NCBI GenBank assembly: GCA_025357835.1
Contig: JANYLM010000079.1
Location: 16,131 to 80,130, forward strand
DNA: 64,000 nucleotides
Source of the DNA: Gammaproteobacteria bacterium
Lineage (GTDB): Bacteria; Pseudomonadota; Gammaproteobacteria; Steroidobacterales; Steroidobacteraceae
Direction: 5' to 3'
The notes beneath the pieces were generated by a model that was not told the origin of the DNA, did not search any database, and was given only the letters and a program-made list of their open reading frames with translations. Positions within the stretch are counted from its first letter, which is position 1. Each line of letters begins with the position of its first letter. A program made the translations under genes and the position numbers. This document shows, one piece after another, positions 17,968-27,168 of this stretch.

Positions 17968-18945
17968 CTAGTCGGCGAGAGTGAGGTCTACCGCATCGAT
18001 GATTCGCTGCACGCTCGGAATGTAATCGTGCTCGAGCTTGAACAGCGGCATAATGGTGTCGAAACCGGTGACGCGTTGAATTGGCGCCTGCAAATCGTAA
18101 AGACCGTGCTCCGCGACCAGCGCCGCAATCTCCGCTCCGACCCCGACGTTGCGGGCAGCCTCATGCACGATCACCAGCCGGCCTGTTTTGGCCACCGAGG
18201 CTAGAATGGTCTCGATGTCGATCGGGCTCAAAGTCGCCAGATCGATGACCTCGGCGCTGATCCCGCGCTTGTCGAGCTCGGCGACGGCCCGCAGAGTTTC
18301 CATGGTCATTGCTCCCCAGGTCACGAGGGTCACGTCGCAGCCCTCACGCAGAATGAAGCACACGTCCAGAGGCAGAGCCCGGCCGTCGTCACTGACTTCC
18401 TGGCGCATGGCGCGATACAATCGTACCGGCTCCAGAAACATCACGGGGTCGGGATCGCGGATGGCCGCCAGCAATAGGCCGTAGGCACGCACCGGCGAGG
18501 ACGGGCACACGACCCGTATACCCGGAATGTGGCACAGCATGCTTTCAGTGCTTTCCGAATGATGCTCGGGCGCATGAATGCCGCCGCCATGCGGCGTGCG
18601 GATGACCACGGGACAACTTAGTCGGCCGCGAGTGCGGTTACGCATCCGCGACATGTGATTGACGATTTGATCCAGCGCCGGATACAGGAATCCCATGAAC
18701 TGAATTTCCGCGACGGGCTTGAGCCCATGAGTGGCCATCCCAACCGACATGCCGGCGATGGTCGCTTCCGCCAGCGGCGTATCTTGGACCCGGTCCTTGC
18801 CGAAGCGTTCCTGCAGTCCGGCGGTGGCGCGGAACACGCCGCCATTGGCGCCCACATCCTGTCCGATCACGATGACGTTGGCGTCATGCTGCATTTCCCA
18901 CGCCATAGCCATCGCGATGGCCTCTACCATGGTTATTTTCGCCAA
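17968..18945 (-). CDS. 2-oxoacid dehydrogenase E1 beta subunit
   Basis: The beta subunit of the thiamine-PP-dependent E1 decarboxylase, about 325 residues. The conserved beginning AKITMVEAIAMAMAWEM, the motif GQDVGANGGVFRAT and the C-terminal half RVTGFDTIMPLFKLEHDYIP are typical of branched-chain or acetoin/pyruvate E1 beta. The chosen start is TTG at 18945, one base after the E1 alpha stop (TGAATTG), which allows coupling; an ATG at 18930 is the alternative. The longer open frame to 19044 lies inside E1 alpha and is not used. Confidence 0.92.
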   Translation of the reverse strand: MAKITMVEAIAMAMAWEMQHDANVIVIGQDVGANGGVFRATAGLQERFGKDRVQDTPLAEATIAGMSVGMATHGLKPVAEIQFMGFLYPALDQIVNHMSRMRNRTRGRLSCPVVIRTPHGGGIHAPEHHSESTESMLCHIPGIRVVCPSSPVRAYGLLLAAIRDPDPVMFLEPVRLYRAMRQEVSDDGRALPLDVCFILREGCDVTLVTWGAMTMETLRAVAELDKRGISAEVIDLATLSPIDIETILASVAKTGRLVIVHEAARNVGVGAEIAALVAEHGLYDLQAPIQRVTGFDTIMPLFKLEHDYIPSVQRIIDAVDLTLAD

Positions 18946-18946
18946 T

Positions 18947-20029
18947 TCAATGACCGCTGGGTTTTGAGCCGTACTTGCGGGCGACGCGGCGCTGCTCGTG
19001 CAAGTGCGCCGGCAAGGCAGCGAACAGATGTTCGAACATCGCATCGGTCGTCGGTCTTGCCTTCGCCAAATACTCGGTCACGGCGGCGTCGACTTGAAGC
19101 GCGCACTCTTCTAGCAAGGTTTGCTCCAGCGCCGCATCCCAAATTCCGGCATTGAGCAGAAATTTCCGAATCCGAATCAAGGGTTCGAGGGCCCATGCGT
19201 CTTTCACTTCTTGAGCAGGTCGATAACGGCTGGCGTCATCCGCGGTGGTGTGATCGCTCAATCTATAGGTCAGTGCCTCGATCAAAGTGGGGCCCGCGCC
19301 TCGGCGCGCGGCCTCGAGCGCCTCGCCGACCACCTCTCGGACGGCGAACACATCGTTGCCGTCGACCTGCACTCCAGGAATGCCGGCCGCCACCGCCTTC
19401 TGCGCCAAGGTTTGCGTGGCCGTCTGCGCCGCTACGGGTACGGAGATAGCCCAGCCGTTGTTGACGATGACGAATATCACGGGCAGCGCGCGCGAGCCGG
19501 CCAAGTTCAGCGCCTCGTAAAAAGCGCCCTCGGACGTGCCGCCGTCGCCGATGTAGGCGAGGGCGCAGCGGGGTTCCCTTAGTACCTTGAAGGCCATGGC
19601 CGCGCCGGCCGCATGCAAGGTCTGGGTGGCGATGGGCACGCACCAGGCGAAGTCCTGTCGGGGCACCGCAAAATCGCTGCCGCTCTCGTCGCCGCCCCAG
19701 TAAGTCAGTATCTCCGCCATAGTCACGCCGCGCCAGAGCTGCGTGCCGAATTCGCGATACACGGGCGCCAGCACGTCTTCGGGCCGCATCGCCGCGCCTA
19801 TGCCCACGTGCGCCGCTTCGTGCCCGAGGCAGGAGGGATAGGTGCCGAGCTGCCCAGTGCGCTGCAGATTCACGGCCTTGGCATCGAAAACGCGAACCAG
19901 CGTCATGGCCCGATACATGCGCAGGACTTCGGCCGCGTCCTGTGCAAACCGCGGCAGCGGCGCAACCGCCTCGCCTCCCGGAGCCAAGATCTGCTTGTAT
20001 TGAATTTTGAACTCGGCAACCGTCTTCAT
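18947..20029 (-). CDS. 2-oxoacid dehydrogenase E1 alpha subunit
   Basis: The alpha subunit of E1, 360 residues. The thiamine-PP motif runs from GDG (161-163) to NN (190-191), and the loop SDHTTADDASRYR, which in branched-chain enzymes carries phosphorylation or regulatory sites, is present near 285. Two-subunit E1 with this loop favours a branched-chain 2-oxoacid substrate over pyruvate, but the distinction is not certain. The ATG at 20029 begins the conserved N-terminus (MKTVAEF); the frame extends to 20095 without conserved residues. It heads a six-gene array ending with gpmA. Confidence 0.93.
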   Translation of the reverse strand: MKTVAEFKIQYKQILAPGGEAVAPLPRFAQDAAEVLRMYRAMTLVRVFDAKAVNLQRTGQLGTYPSCLGHEAAHVGIGAAMRPEDVLAPVYREFGTQLWRGVTMAEILTYWGGDESGSDFAVPRQDFAWCVPIATQTLHAAGAAMAFKVLREPRCALAYIGDGGTSEGAFYEALNLAGSRALPVIFVIVNNGWAISVPVAAQTATQTLAQKAVAAGIPGVQVDGNDVFAVREVVGEALEAARRGAGPTLIEALTYRLSDHTTADDASRYRPAQEVKDAWALEPLIRIRKFLLNAGIWDAALEQTLLEECALQVDAAVTEYLAKARPTTDAMFEHLFAALPAHLHEQRRVARKYGSKPSGH

Positions 20030-20127
20030 ATTCGAATTATGCCAGGGCTTAGCGAGACGCGTGCAGTGCTCGGTGGTCGCTCCCTGCGTACCCACCCCCC
20101 TTACGGGTGCCCACGGCGACGTGCAAA

Positions 20128-20133
20128 ATTATA
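20128..20133 (-). promoter_or_regulatory. Possible -10 box upstream of the E1 alpha array
   Basis: A perfect TATAAT is present on the minus strand about 95 bases upstream of the E1 alpha ATG, in the 149-base gap after zapE. No convincing -35 box is seen, so this could be an activator-dependent promoter or chance. Confidence 0.3.
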
Positions 20134-20178
20134 TTCGGGGCTGCATGAGTGCCGTTCGATTCCGTTGCCATTTCTGTT

Positions 20179-21291
20179 TTAGGGGCGATGTTGACGGGCG
20201 AGGTACTGTTGTGTCTGCATTTCCATGAGTCGGCTCGCCGCGCGCTGAAACTCCAGTTGCAATCTGTCGCCGTGATACAGAGCGGCCGGCGCCGCTGCGG
20301 CCGATACCACGATCTTTACGCCGCGATCGTAGAACTCGTCGATGGCCGCGATAAATCGCCGCGCGGCGTCCTCGTCGGCCGTTGTGAATTGAGGGATGTT
20401 GGAAATGAAAATCGCGTGATACATGCGCGCGAGCTCGATGTAGTCGTTCTGGCTGCGTGGCCCTTCGCACAGATCGCAGAATTCGAACCAGACCATGCCG
20501 GCGCCCGTGGCCACCGCCGCCAGGTCGCGGTCCTCGATACACAACATGCTGGGGCCTGCGGCGGAATCGCCGGCCAGTGCAGCAAAACGCTCCTTCAATC
20601 GCAGCGGCGTTTGCTCGTCCGCCGACTCCAGATAGGTCGGCGCCTGCTCCAGCTGCCGCAGACGATAGTCGATGCCGCCGTCCAAGCGCACTACGTCCAC
20701 ATGCCGGCGTATCAGCTCGATGGCCGGCAGGAAACGTTCGCGTTGCAGACCGTCCTTGTACAGATCCTCGAGCGGCGAATTGGAAGTGGCGATCAGAGTC
20801 ACGCCGCGGCGGAACAAGCCCTCGAATAGGCCCGCGAGCAGCATCGCATCGGCGATGTCCGCGACGAAGAATTCGTCCAGGCAAATCACGCGTGTCTGCC
20901 GCGCCAGCCGCTGCGCGACGATATCGAGAGGTTGCGCGCGGCGCTGACCTAAACGCAGCTCCTCATGCACGTGACGCATGAAACGATAGAAGTGGCTGCG
21001 CTGGCGCCGGGGAAAACGCAGCGACTCGTAAAACCAGTCCATCAGCATGGTTTTGCCGCGGCCCACGCCGCCCCAGAAATAGAGGCCGCGTTGCGGCGCC
21101 CGCGAGTCGTGCGGCAGCCAGCTCAGTTGTGCGCGCAATCGTGCGCCGAGAGACTGGGAGGATTCCAATAAACCCGCGCTCAAGCGATCGAGCCGAATCG
21201 CCGCATCCGTCTGGGCCGAGTCGCTTTCGAGCCGATGCCCTGCGACCTGTTCGGCGAGGCGCGCTTGCACAGACTTCGGGGAAGTAGCCAA
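20179..21291 (-). CDS. zapE: ZapE/AFG1-family ATPase, cell division
   Basis: A 370-residue AAA-type ATPase. Walker A is GGVGRGKT (74-81) and Walker B lies in VICLDEFFVADIADAM; arginine-rich sensor segments follow (LIATSNSPLEDLYKDGLQRERFLPAI contains the sensor 1 Asn). In E. coli ZapE associates with the Z ring and AFG1 relatives act on mitochondrial inner-membrane proteins. The length and motif order match ZapE. It follows ETF-QO with a 14-base gap on the same strand and precedes the E1 alpha array. Confidence 0.93.
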   Translation of the reverse strand: MATSPKSVQARLAEQVAGHRLESDSAQTDAAIRLDRLSAGLLESSQSLGARLRAQLSWLPHDSRAPQRGLYFWGGVGRGKTMLMDWFYESLRFPRRQRSHFYRFMRHVHEELRLGQRRAQPLDIVAQRLARQTRVICLDEFFVADIADAMLLAGLFEGLFRRGVTLIATSNSPLEDLYKDGLQRERFLPAIELIRRHVDVVRLDGGIDYRLRQLEQAPTYLESADEQTPLRLKERFAALAGDSAAGPSMLCIEDRDLAAVATGAGMVWFEFCDLCEGPRSQNDYIELARMYHAIFISNIPQFTTADEDAARRFIAAIDEFYDRGVKIVVSAAAAPAALYHGDRLQLEFQRAASRLMEMQTQQYLARQHRP

Positions 21292-21305
21292 CCGCGCGGC
21301 GATCC

Positions 21306-22916
21306 TTAAAGACTCTGGTAGTTGGGGCCGGAACCGCCCTCCGGCGTCACCCAGGTGATCTGCCCCGCGTAGGGTTCCTTGATGTCACAGGCCTTGCAGT
21401 GCACGCAGTTGGAGGCATTGATCTGCAATTTTGTACCGCCGCCGCCGTCCGCGATCATTTCGTAGACATTCGCCGGGCAAAAGTTGGTGCATGGGTTGCC
21501 GAATTCCTTTGCGCAACGCGTCGCGCACAGCGTGGTATCCGCCACGTGCAGATGCACCGGTTGATTCTCTTCGTGGGTCGTTGCGGCGAAGAATACGAAC
21601 GCCAACCGATCGCGCGGCGGCAGTTCGCGGTCACCCCAGTCGCGGTCCGGGGAGACGTAATCATCCAGGCGCTTGAGCGCGGTATCGTCGGCGTGATTGG
21701 CGAGAGTCCACGGCAATTTGCCGAAGGTCACCGTCTCGAGCGCGGCGTTGGCGAGACCGAGCCACAAACCGCGGCGGAATCCCGGCCGAATATTGCGAAC
21801 TTTATGCAGTTCTCTTCCGCCCTTCGATTCGCGCCAGCGCTTGTCGAACCCTAGACTGGTCCCTTGCGCGACGAAATGCTCGGCGGCGGTCATACCGGAA
21901 CGAATCGCCTGATGGATGCCCTTGATCTTCGGCGTATTGAGCGTGCCACCGGCGTCGCCGACCAGCATCGCCCCCGGCATTTCGAGGGTCGGCATGGATT
22001 GGTAGCCGCCTTCGATCACGGTGCGGGCACCGCCCGCGATGATTTCACCACCCTGCAACAAACTCTTGATGTCCGGGTGATTCTTGTACTGTTGGAAAGC
22101 TTCAAAAGGCTTGAAGCGCGGGTCCTGATAGTCCAACCCAACAACGAAGCCGACATACACCCGATCGTTGTCCAGATGATAGAGAAAGCTGCCCCCATAG
22201 GTACTGCTGTCGAGCGGCCAGCCCAGGGTGTGTTGAACGAGGCCGGGCTGGACGCGGCCGGGCGGCAATTGCCATAGCTCTTTGAATCCCAGTCCATACG
22301 TCTGCGGGGACTTGCCGACATCGAGCTTGAACCGCTTGATCAATTGCTTCGAGACACTGCCGCGGCAGCCTTCGCAGAACAGCGTCACCTTGGCGTGAAT
22401 CTCGGGTCCGAGCGCGAAATTCGGTCCGGGCTGCCCGTCCTTTTCCACACCCATGTCGCCGATTCGCACGCCCTTGACGGCTCCGGCTGCATCGAACAAG
22501 GCCTCCGCCGCCGCAAATCCGGCAAACACATCGACGCCCAGCTTCTCGGCTTCTTGCCCGAGAATCGGCACCAATTGACCCAACGAGACGATGAAGTTGC
22601 CGTGATTCGCCATCTGCGGCGGAGTCACAAGCCGGTAGCGTTTGCGGCGCGTCATGAATAGAAACTCGTCGCGTGCGACCGGAATACAGGTGGCCGGGCG
22701 ATGGGCCCGCCATGCCGGCAACAACTCATCGAGTGGCCCGGGCTCCAGGACCGCTCCGGACAGCGAATGGGCGCCGAGGCTGGCGGCCTTTTCCAGTACA
22801 CAGACGCTCGAAGCAGGATTGAGTTGTTTTAGTCGGATAGCGCAGGCAAGCCCTGCTGGGCCGGCGCCCACGATGGCAACCTCGTATTCCATGACATCGC
22901 GGGGAGTTTCGCTCAT
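21306..22916 (-). CDS. Electron transfer flavoprotein-ubiquinone oxidoreductase
   Basis: A 536-residue peripheral membrane flavoprotein that moves electrons from reduced ETF to ubiquinone during acyl-CoA and amino-acid oxidation. The N-terminal FAD motif VGAGPAGLACAIRL is near residue 16-29; the C-terminal ferredoxin-like part carries the four-cysteine [4Fe-4S] site including CVHCKACDIKEP. The start chosen is ATG at 22916 (MSETPRD); an in-frame ATG at 22925 adds three residues. ETF itself (etfAB) is not in the window. Context with hydratase, thiolase and branched-chain dehydrogenase agrees with the function. Confidence 0.96.
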   Translation of the reverse strand: MSETPRDVMEYEVAIVGAGPAGLACAIRLKQLNPASSVCVLEKAASLGAHSLSGAVLEPGPLDELLPAWRAHRPATCIPVARDEFLFMTRRKRYRLVTPPQMANHGNFIVSLGQLVPILGQEAEKLGVDVFAGFAAAEALFDAAGAVKGVRIGDMGVEKDGQPGPNFALGPEIHAKVTLFCEGCRGSVSKQLIKRFKLDVGKSPQTYGLGFKELWQLPPGRVQPGLVQHTLGWPLDSSTYGGSFLYHLDNDRVYVGFVVGLDYQDPRFKPFEAFQQYKNHPDIKSLLQGGEIIAGGARTVIEGGYQSMPTLEMPGAMLVGDAGGTLNTPKIKGIHQAIRSGMTAAEHFVAQGTSLGFDKRWRESKGGRELHKVRNIRPGFRRGLWLGLANAALETVTFGKLPWTLANHADDTALKRLDDYVSPDRDWGDRELPPRDRLAFVFFAATTHEENQPVHLHVADTTLCATRCAKEFGNPCTNFCPANVYEMIADGGGGTKLQINASNCVHCKACDIKEPYAGQITWVTPEGGSGPNYQSL

Positions 22917-23139
22917 CAAGTCCACCTAAAATCGGGCGCATAGTAGATCACAAAGCGGGATACGAGGGAGACGTCCACCTGGCGGACAGGGAGTGAGGGG
23001 ATATTCGCAGTCCCGTCGCTGTAGTGTTTGGGGACACCCATGTTGACAGGCCACGGACGCCGGCTTCCAGGATGGCCAAGGGATTTGGGCATGGCTTGGG
23101 CAAGGACGCCCACCCCACCGATTCGGCGGCGGTCAGGCA

Positions 23140-23931
23140 TCAATCCTGGCGCCAACTGGCCTTGCGTTTGGCAAAGAAGGCGCTGAAGCCCTCTTGGGCC
23201 TCGTCCTGAACTCGCAATCGCGCCAGTCGTGCTGCCGCCTCAATGGATGCAGCCCCTCGATCGCGGGCCGATTGCTGCGCCACATCCCGTATGAGCAACT
23301 TGGCTTGCGCCTGGGCCAGGGGTGCACCTTTAACGAGAGCCTCGATTATCCGCCCACAGCTAGCGTCCAGCTGATCGGCTGTGACCACTTCGTGCACCAG
23401 CCCCAGCTCCTTGAGAGTTGCCGAAGAGAGCGTCTCCGCGCTCAAAAAATAACGCCGCGCCGCGCTCTCGCCGATCTTGGCCAGCACGAAGGGTGAAATT
23501 ACCGCCGGGATGATTCCGAGGCGCACTTCGGTGAAAGCGAACTGCGCCGTATCCACGGCCACCACAATGTCGCAGGCGCTCATCAGCCCGAGCGCCCCGC
23601 CATAGCCGTCCCCATTGACCCGCGCCAGCGTCGGCTTGGGGCTCGAGTTCAGCACCGCCAGCATGCTTGCCAGCTGCTCGGCGTCCGCCAGGTTGGCCGC
23701 CTCGCCGGCATGGGCTTGGGCCTGCATTTCGGTGAGGTCGGCACCAGCGCAAAAGACCCTGCCGGCCCCCGTGATTTGCACGACTCGCACCGCGGCGTTG
23801 GCCGCGCACAGCTGCAATTCCGAACTCAGCGCGGCGATGGTTGCGCGATCCAAGGCGTTACGCTTGTCGGGGCGGTTGAGCGTGATTTGCGCGACGCCGC
23901 CGATGATGCTGGTCAGAACCGGAGCGCTCAC
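23140..23931 (-). CDS. Enoyl-CoA hydratase/isomerase family protein
   Basis: A crotonase-fold protein of 263 residues. Family motifs are ITLNRPDKRNALD near 15-27, the CoA-binding/oxyanion segment RVFCAGADLTEMQA near 60-73 and the second oxyanion glycines in VNGDGYGGALGLMSACD, where the motif usually reads NGxxxGGG; here one glycine is replaced. The catalytic glutamates of true hydratases are not both obvious (VRLGIIPAVISPFV), so a methylglutaconyl-CoA hydratase or related role is possible. The GTG at 23931 gives the usual length; the longer frame to 24063 overlaps the thiolase gene. It follows that gene on the same strand. Confidence 0.82.
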   Translation of the reverse strand: MSAPVLTSIIGGVAQITLNRPDKRNALDRATIAALSSELQLCAANAAVRVVQITGAGRVFCAGADLTEMQAQAHAGEAANLADAEQLASMLAVLNSSPKPTLARVNGDGYGGALGLMSACDIVVAVDTAQFAFTEVRLGIIPAVISPFVLAKIGESAARRYFLSAETLSSATLKELGLVHEVVTADQLDASCGRIIEALVKGAPLAQAQAKLLIRDVAQQSARDRGAASIEAAARLARLRVQDEAQEGFSAFFAKRKASWRQD

Positions 23932-23980
23932 CGTGATTCGCTCAGCGAAATTGCGCAGGCCCCGCAATGTAACGCCCGTT

Positions 23981-25162
23981 TCACATGAGCTCGACGGCGA
24001 TCGCCGTCGCTTCACCGCCGCCGATGCACAAGCTGGCAATGCCGCGCTTCTTCCCGCGCGCACGCAACGCGTACAGCAGGGTGGTCATGATGCGAGCCCC
24101 GGTGGCGCCGATGGGATGCCCGAGCGCACAGGCTCCGCCGTTGACATTCACCCTTTGATGATCCAGGCCCAGATCCTTGATCGCGGCCATGGACACGGCC
24201 GCAAAGGCCTCGTTGATCTCGTACAAGTCGACGTCCTTTGCCTGCCAATTCAATTGCCCGAGCAATTTCTGCAGAGCCCCCACCGGAGCCAGCGTGAACC
24301 ATTCCGGTTCGCGGGCGAAGCTGGTATAGCCCATCACACGCGCCATAGGCTTCAGGCCCTGCGCTGCGGCCCAGGATTCGCGCGTTAACACCAGGGCCGC
24401 CGCACCGTCGGAAATACCGGACGAACTCGCGGCGGTCACGGTGCCGTCCTTCTTGAATGCCGGCTTGAGAGTCGGGATTTTGGCAATATCGAGGGTGAAC
24501 GGCGTTTCATCTTTGTCGACCAGCGCTTCGCCCTTGCGCGTCTTGGTGGTAACGACGGCGATCTCGGCGGCGAAATCACCGTTGGTGGTGGCGGCCAGCG
24601 CCCGGCGTACCGACTCGGCGGCGAAGTCGTCCTGGGCCTTGCGGGTGAAGTCGTACTTTTCCGACGTGGCTTCGGCGAAACAGCCCATGAGCTTGCCATC
24701 GAAGGGGCTTTGCAGGCCGTCGTAGAACATATGGTCCAGCACCTCTTGGTTGCCCATGCGGTAGCCGGCACGGGCCTTGGGCAGCAGGTAGGGTGCATTG
24801 GTCATGGACTCGATGCCGCCGGCCATGACCACTTTGGCGGTGCCGGCGAGGATTTGGTCGCAGGCCAGCATCACCGCGCGCATGCCCGATCCGCACATTT
24901 TGTTGACCGTCGTGGCGGGAACACTCGCGGGAATACCGCCGGCGAGCGCCGCCTGTCGCGCCGGTGCTTGACCTATGCCGGCCGACAGCACGCAGCCCAT
25001 GATGACTTCATCGATCTGCGATGCGCTCACTCCAGAGTCCGCAAGTGCCGCTTTGATCGCAACCGATCCGAGCTGCGGGGCAGTGACGGTGGCGAAAACG
25101 CCTTGGAAGGCGCCGATCGGTGTGCGGCGGGCGGCCAAAATAACGACGGGATCAGAATTCAT
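23981..25162 (-). CDS. Acetyl-CoA C-acyltransferase (thiolase II family)
   Basis: A 393-residue thiolase. The nucleophilic cysteine is Cys90 in KMCGSGM; the conserved NGGACALGHPIGATGAR and the C-terminal CIGGGEATAIAVE supply the catalytic histidine and second cysteine. This class condenses two acetyl-CoA or cleaves acetoacetyl-CoA or branched beta-ketoacyl-CoA. With the downstream hydratase, ETF-QO and 2-oxoacid dehydrogenase it makes sense in branched-chain amino acid or fatty-acid oxidation; without phaB/phaC nearby a PHB role is not supported. Confidence 0.95.
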   Translation of the reverse strand: MNSDPVVILAARRTPIGAFQGVFATVTAPQLGSVAIKAALADSGVSASQIDEVIMGCVLSAGIGQAPARQAALAGGIPASVPATTVNKMCGSGMRAVMLACDQILAGTAKVVMAGGIESMTNAPYLLPKARAGYRMGNQEVLDHMFYDGLQSPFDGKLMGCFAEATSEKYDFTRKAQDDFAAESVRRALAATTNGDFAAEIAVVTTKTRKGEALVDKDETPFTLDIAKIPTLKPAFKKDGTVTAASSSGISDGAAALVLTRESWAAAQGLKPMARVMGYTSFAREPEWFTLAPVGALQKLLGQLNWQAKDVDLYEINEAFAAVSMAAIKDLGLDHQRVNVNGGACALGHPIGATGARIMTTLLYALRARGKKRGIASLCIGGGEATAIAVELM

Positions 25163-25235
25163 AAGCTTTTCCGTGAGTTTACTCGGGAGTACCTAGTATA
25201 GCCGCGACGGCCCTAGCTTAAGACCCGCGTCGCGA

Positions 25236-25865
25236 TTAGGGCGCCAGAGGCTCCCCCACGGCGCGCGCAATCAGCTCGCGGCTGCGCTGCCTGGCATCGC
25301 CCGCAGTCAGAACTTCGAGTATTTCGACGCGAATCGGCATCCGGTGGACTCCTAGGCCGCCCGGCGGCAGAACGGCGCGCGTGCCGTGAATGGCCATGGC
25401 CACCACCGGCATGTCGGAGCGTGCCGCCGTGGTAAACGCGCCGCCGAGAAACTTGCCGACTTGGCGAATCTCGGTGAATGTGCCCTCGGGAAAGAACACC
25501 ATCGACTGGCCGCCAGCGGCCGTTTTCAGTACGCGCCGCGCATCCACCGCGCCCCTGTGCCGATTGAAGCGTTCCACGAACTGCGAGCCGAGCCGCCGCA
25601 GCAGCAGGCCGGCGAGGGGCACGCGCACCATTTCCTTCTTGATAACAAAGGCAAAGTCGGGCGGCAGCGCCGCGGCGGCGACCAGGCCGTCGATGTAGCT
25701 GGCGTGATTGGCCACGACCACGCAGGGTACCTGCGGCAGAAGATTCAGGCCGTCGACGCTGAACGGCAGGCCGGCGGCGCGTAAGAACACGCGCGAGAAC
25801 ACGCCGGCCACCAGCCTGCGCCGGCGCAGGCTCGGCACAAAGAGATTGATTAGGAGCACGCCCAA
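25236..25865 (-). CDS. PlsC-like lysophospholipid acyltransferase
   Basis: An acyltransferase of the 1-acylglycerol-3-phosphate family. The catalytic NHASYID (residues 53-59, NHx4D) and the glycerol-phosphate-binding FFPEGTF (124-130) are intact. The first conventional start is TTG at 25865. However, the frame stays open upstream for about 100 bases and encodes a clear hydrophobic helix (LYTAYCIALFTLLALGVLL), yet holds no ATG, GTG or TTG; an AAGGAG stands six bases before an in-frame ATC at 25952. The true start may therefore be a rare codon there, giving a membrane anchor. A single-gene unit divergent from xerD. Confidence 0.82.
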   Translation of the reverse strand: MGVLLINLFVPSLRRRRLVAGVFSRVFLRAAGLPFSVDGLNLLPQVPCVVVANHASYIDGLVAAAALPPDFAFVIKKEMVRVPLAGLLLRRLGSQFVERFNRHRGAVDARRVLKTAAGGQSMVFFPEGTFTEIRQVGKFLGGAFTTAARSDMPVVAMAIHGTRAVLPPGGLGVHRMPIRVEILEVLTAGDARQRSRELIARAVGEPLAP

Positions 25866-26081
25866 AGCCAGCAGCGTAAATAGGGCGATGCAATAGGCGG
25901 TATACAGCGATTGCGCGGCCGTGCGGGGGCTCCGCTGCTTGTTTACTGTGATCTGGTTCTCCTTATGTTAATACTTAACTGTACTGTGATTCTGGTCACG
26001 CCGACCTGCTGGTACCCCTCGCATACTGAATCCCGTTGGCGCGTACGGCACCATTTCGTGCGAACACAGACGCGGAAAATT

Positions 26082-27038
26082 ATGGCGACGGCTCTTAAGC
26101 GGACGGTTTATACACGCACCACGGGCGCGGCGGTACCGGCTGTCCGCGAATCGGCGGATCCGGCCTTGCAACGCTTCCTCGACGCCGTGTGGTTGGAACG
26201 CGGGCTGTCGGCAAATACCCTCGCGGCTTATCGCGCCGACTTGACCGCACTGGCGCGTTGGCTGGAAGAGCGTGATAGCGCTTTGCTCAAAGCCACGCGC
26301 ATCGAATTACTGGGCTTCATCGCAGCACGGGTCGAGGGTGGATCCCGGCCTCGGTCGACGGCACGGCAGCTGTCGAGTTTCCGCCGCTTCTTTCGTTACA
26401 TGGTGCGCGAGAGCTTGATAGAGCTCGATCCGACGGCGCAAATCGCCATGCCGAAAATCGGCCGATCGCTGCCCAAATCTCTGAGCGAAGCCGAGGTCGA
26501 TTCGCTGCTCGAGGCGCCGACCGTGGCGGACCCGCTGGGGCATCGCGACCGCACCATGCTTGAAGTACTGTACGCCACCGGCCTGCGAGTCTCGGAACTG
26601 GTGAGCCTGAAGCACAATCAGGTCAATCTCAATCAGGGTGTGATGCGAGTGGTCGGCAAGGGCAATCGCGAGCGGCTGATTCCATTGGGTGAAGAAGCGG
26701 TGAAATGGCTGCAGCAATTCATGCAGGGCCCGCGAACGGAAATATTATTGGAACGCCAGACCGACTACCTGTTTCCAACGCGGCGCGGCGATCGCATGAC
26801 CCGCCAGGCGTTCTGGCACATCATCAAGCGCTATTCCAAGAAAGCCGGCGTCGAGAAGGAACTCTCACCGCATACTTTGCGCCATGCCTTTGCGACCCAC
26901 TTGCTGAACCATGGGGCGGACTTGCGCGTGGTGCAAATGCTGCTGGGGCACAGCGATCTGTCGACGACTCAGATTTACACTCACGTCGCACGTGAGCGCT
27001 TGAAAGAACTTCATTCTCAACACCACCCTCGCGGCTAG
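26082..27038 (+). CDS. xerD: Site-specific tyrosine recombinase XerD
   Basis: A 318-residue tyrosine recombinase that resolves chromosome dimers at dif together with XerC. An N-terminal SAM-like DNA-binding domain (LQRFLDAVWLERGLSANTLAAYRADL) is followed by the catalytic domain, with Arg in YATGLRVSEL, HTLRHAFATHL (H264, R267) and the nucleophile Tyr299 in QIYTH. The ATG at 26082 gives about 20 residues more than usual XerD; an earlier frame to 25911 has no conserved sequence. xerD followed by dsbC is the common gammaproteobacterial order, which argues for the housekeeping recombinase rather than a phage integrase. Confidence 0.93.
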   Translation: MATALKRTVYTRTTGAAVPAVRESADPALQRFLDAVWLERGLSANTLAAYRADLTALARWLEERDSALLKATRIELLGFIAARVEGGSRPRSTARQLSSFRRFFRYMVRESLIELDPTAQIAMPKIGRSLPKSLSEAEVDSLLEAPTVADPLGHRDRTMLEVLYATGLRVSELVSLKHNQVNLNQGVMRVVGKGNRERLIPLGEEAVKWLQQFMQGPRTEILLERQTDYLFPTRRGDRMTRQAFWHIIKRYSKKAGVEKELSPHTLRHAFATHLLNHGADLRVVQMLLGHSDLSTTQIYTHVARERLKELHSQHHPRG

Positions 27039-27168
27039 TGAGCTTTGCGTCGGCGCCCGCCGACGGCCACGGCGGCGCCGCAAGCTGCGAGCGGGTCCTC
27101 TGGTAGAATTGCGTGAACCTCCGGCCTGGCGCGGGGTCGAACAGATTCGTACCTTTGGAGCCCACAGT

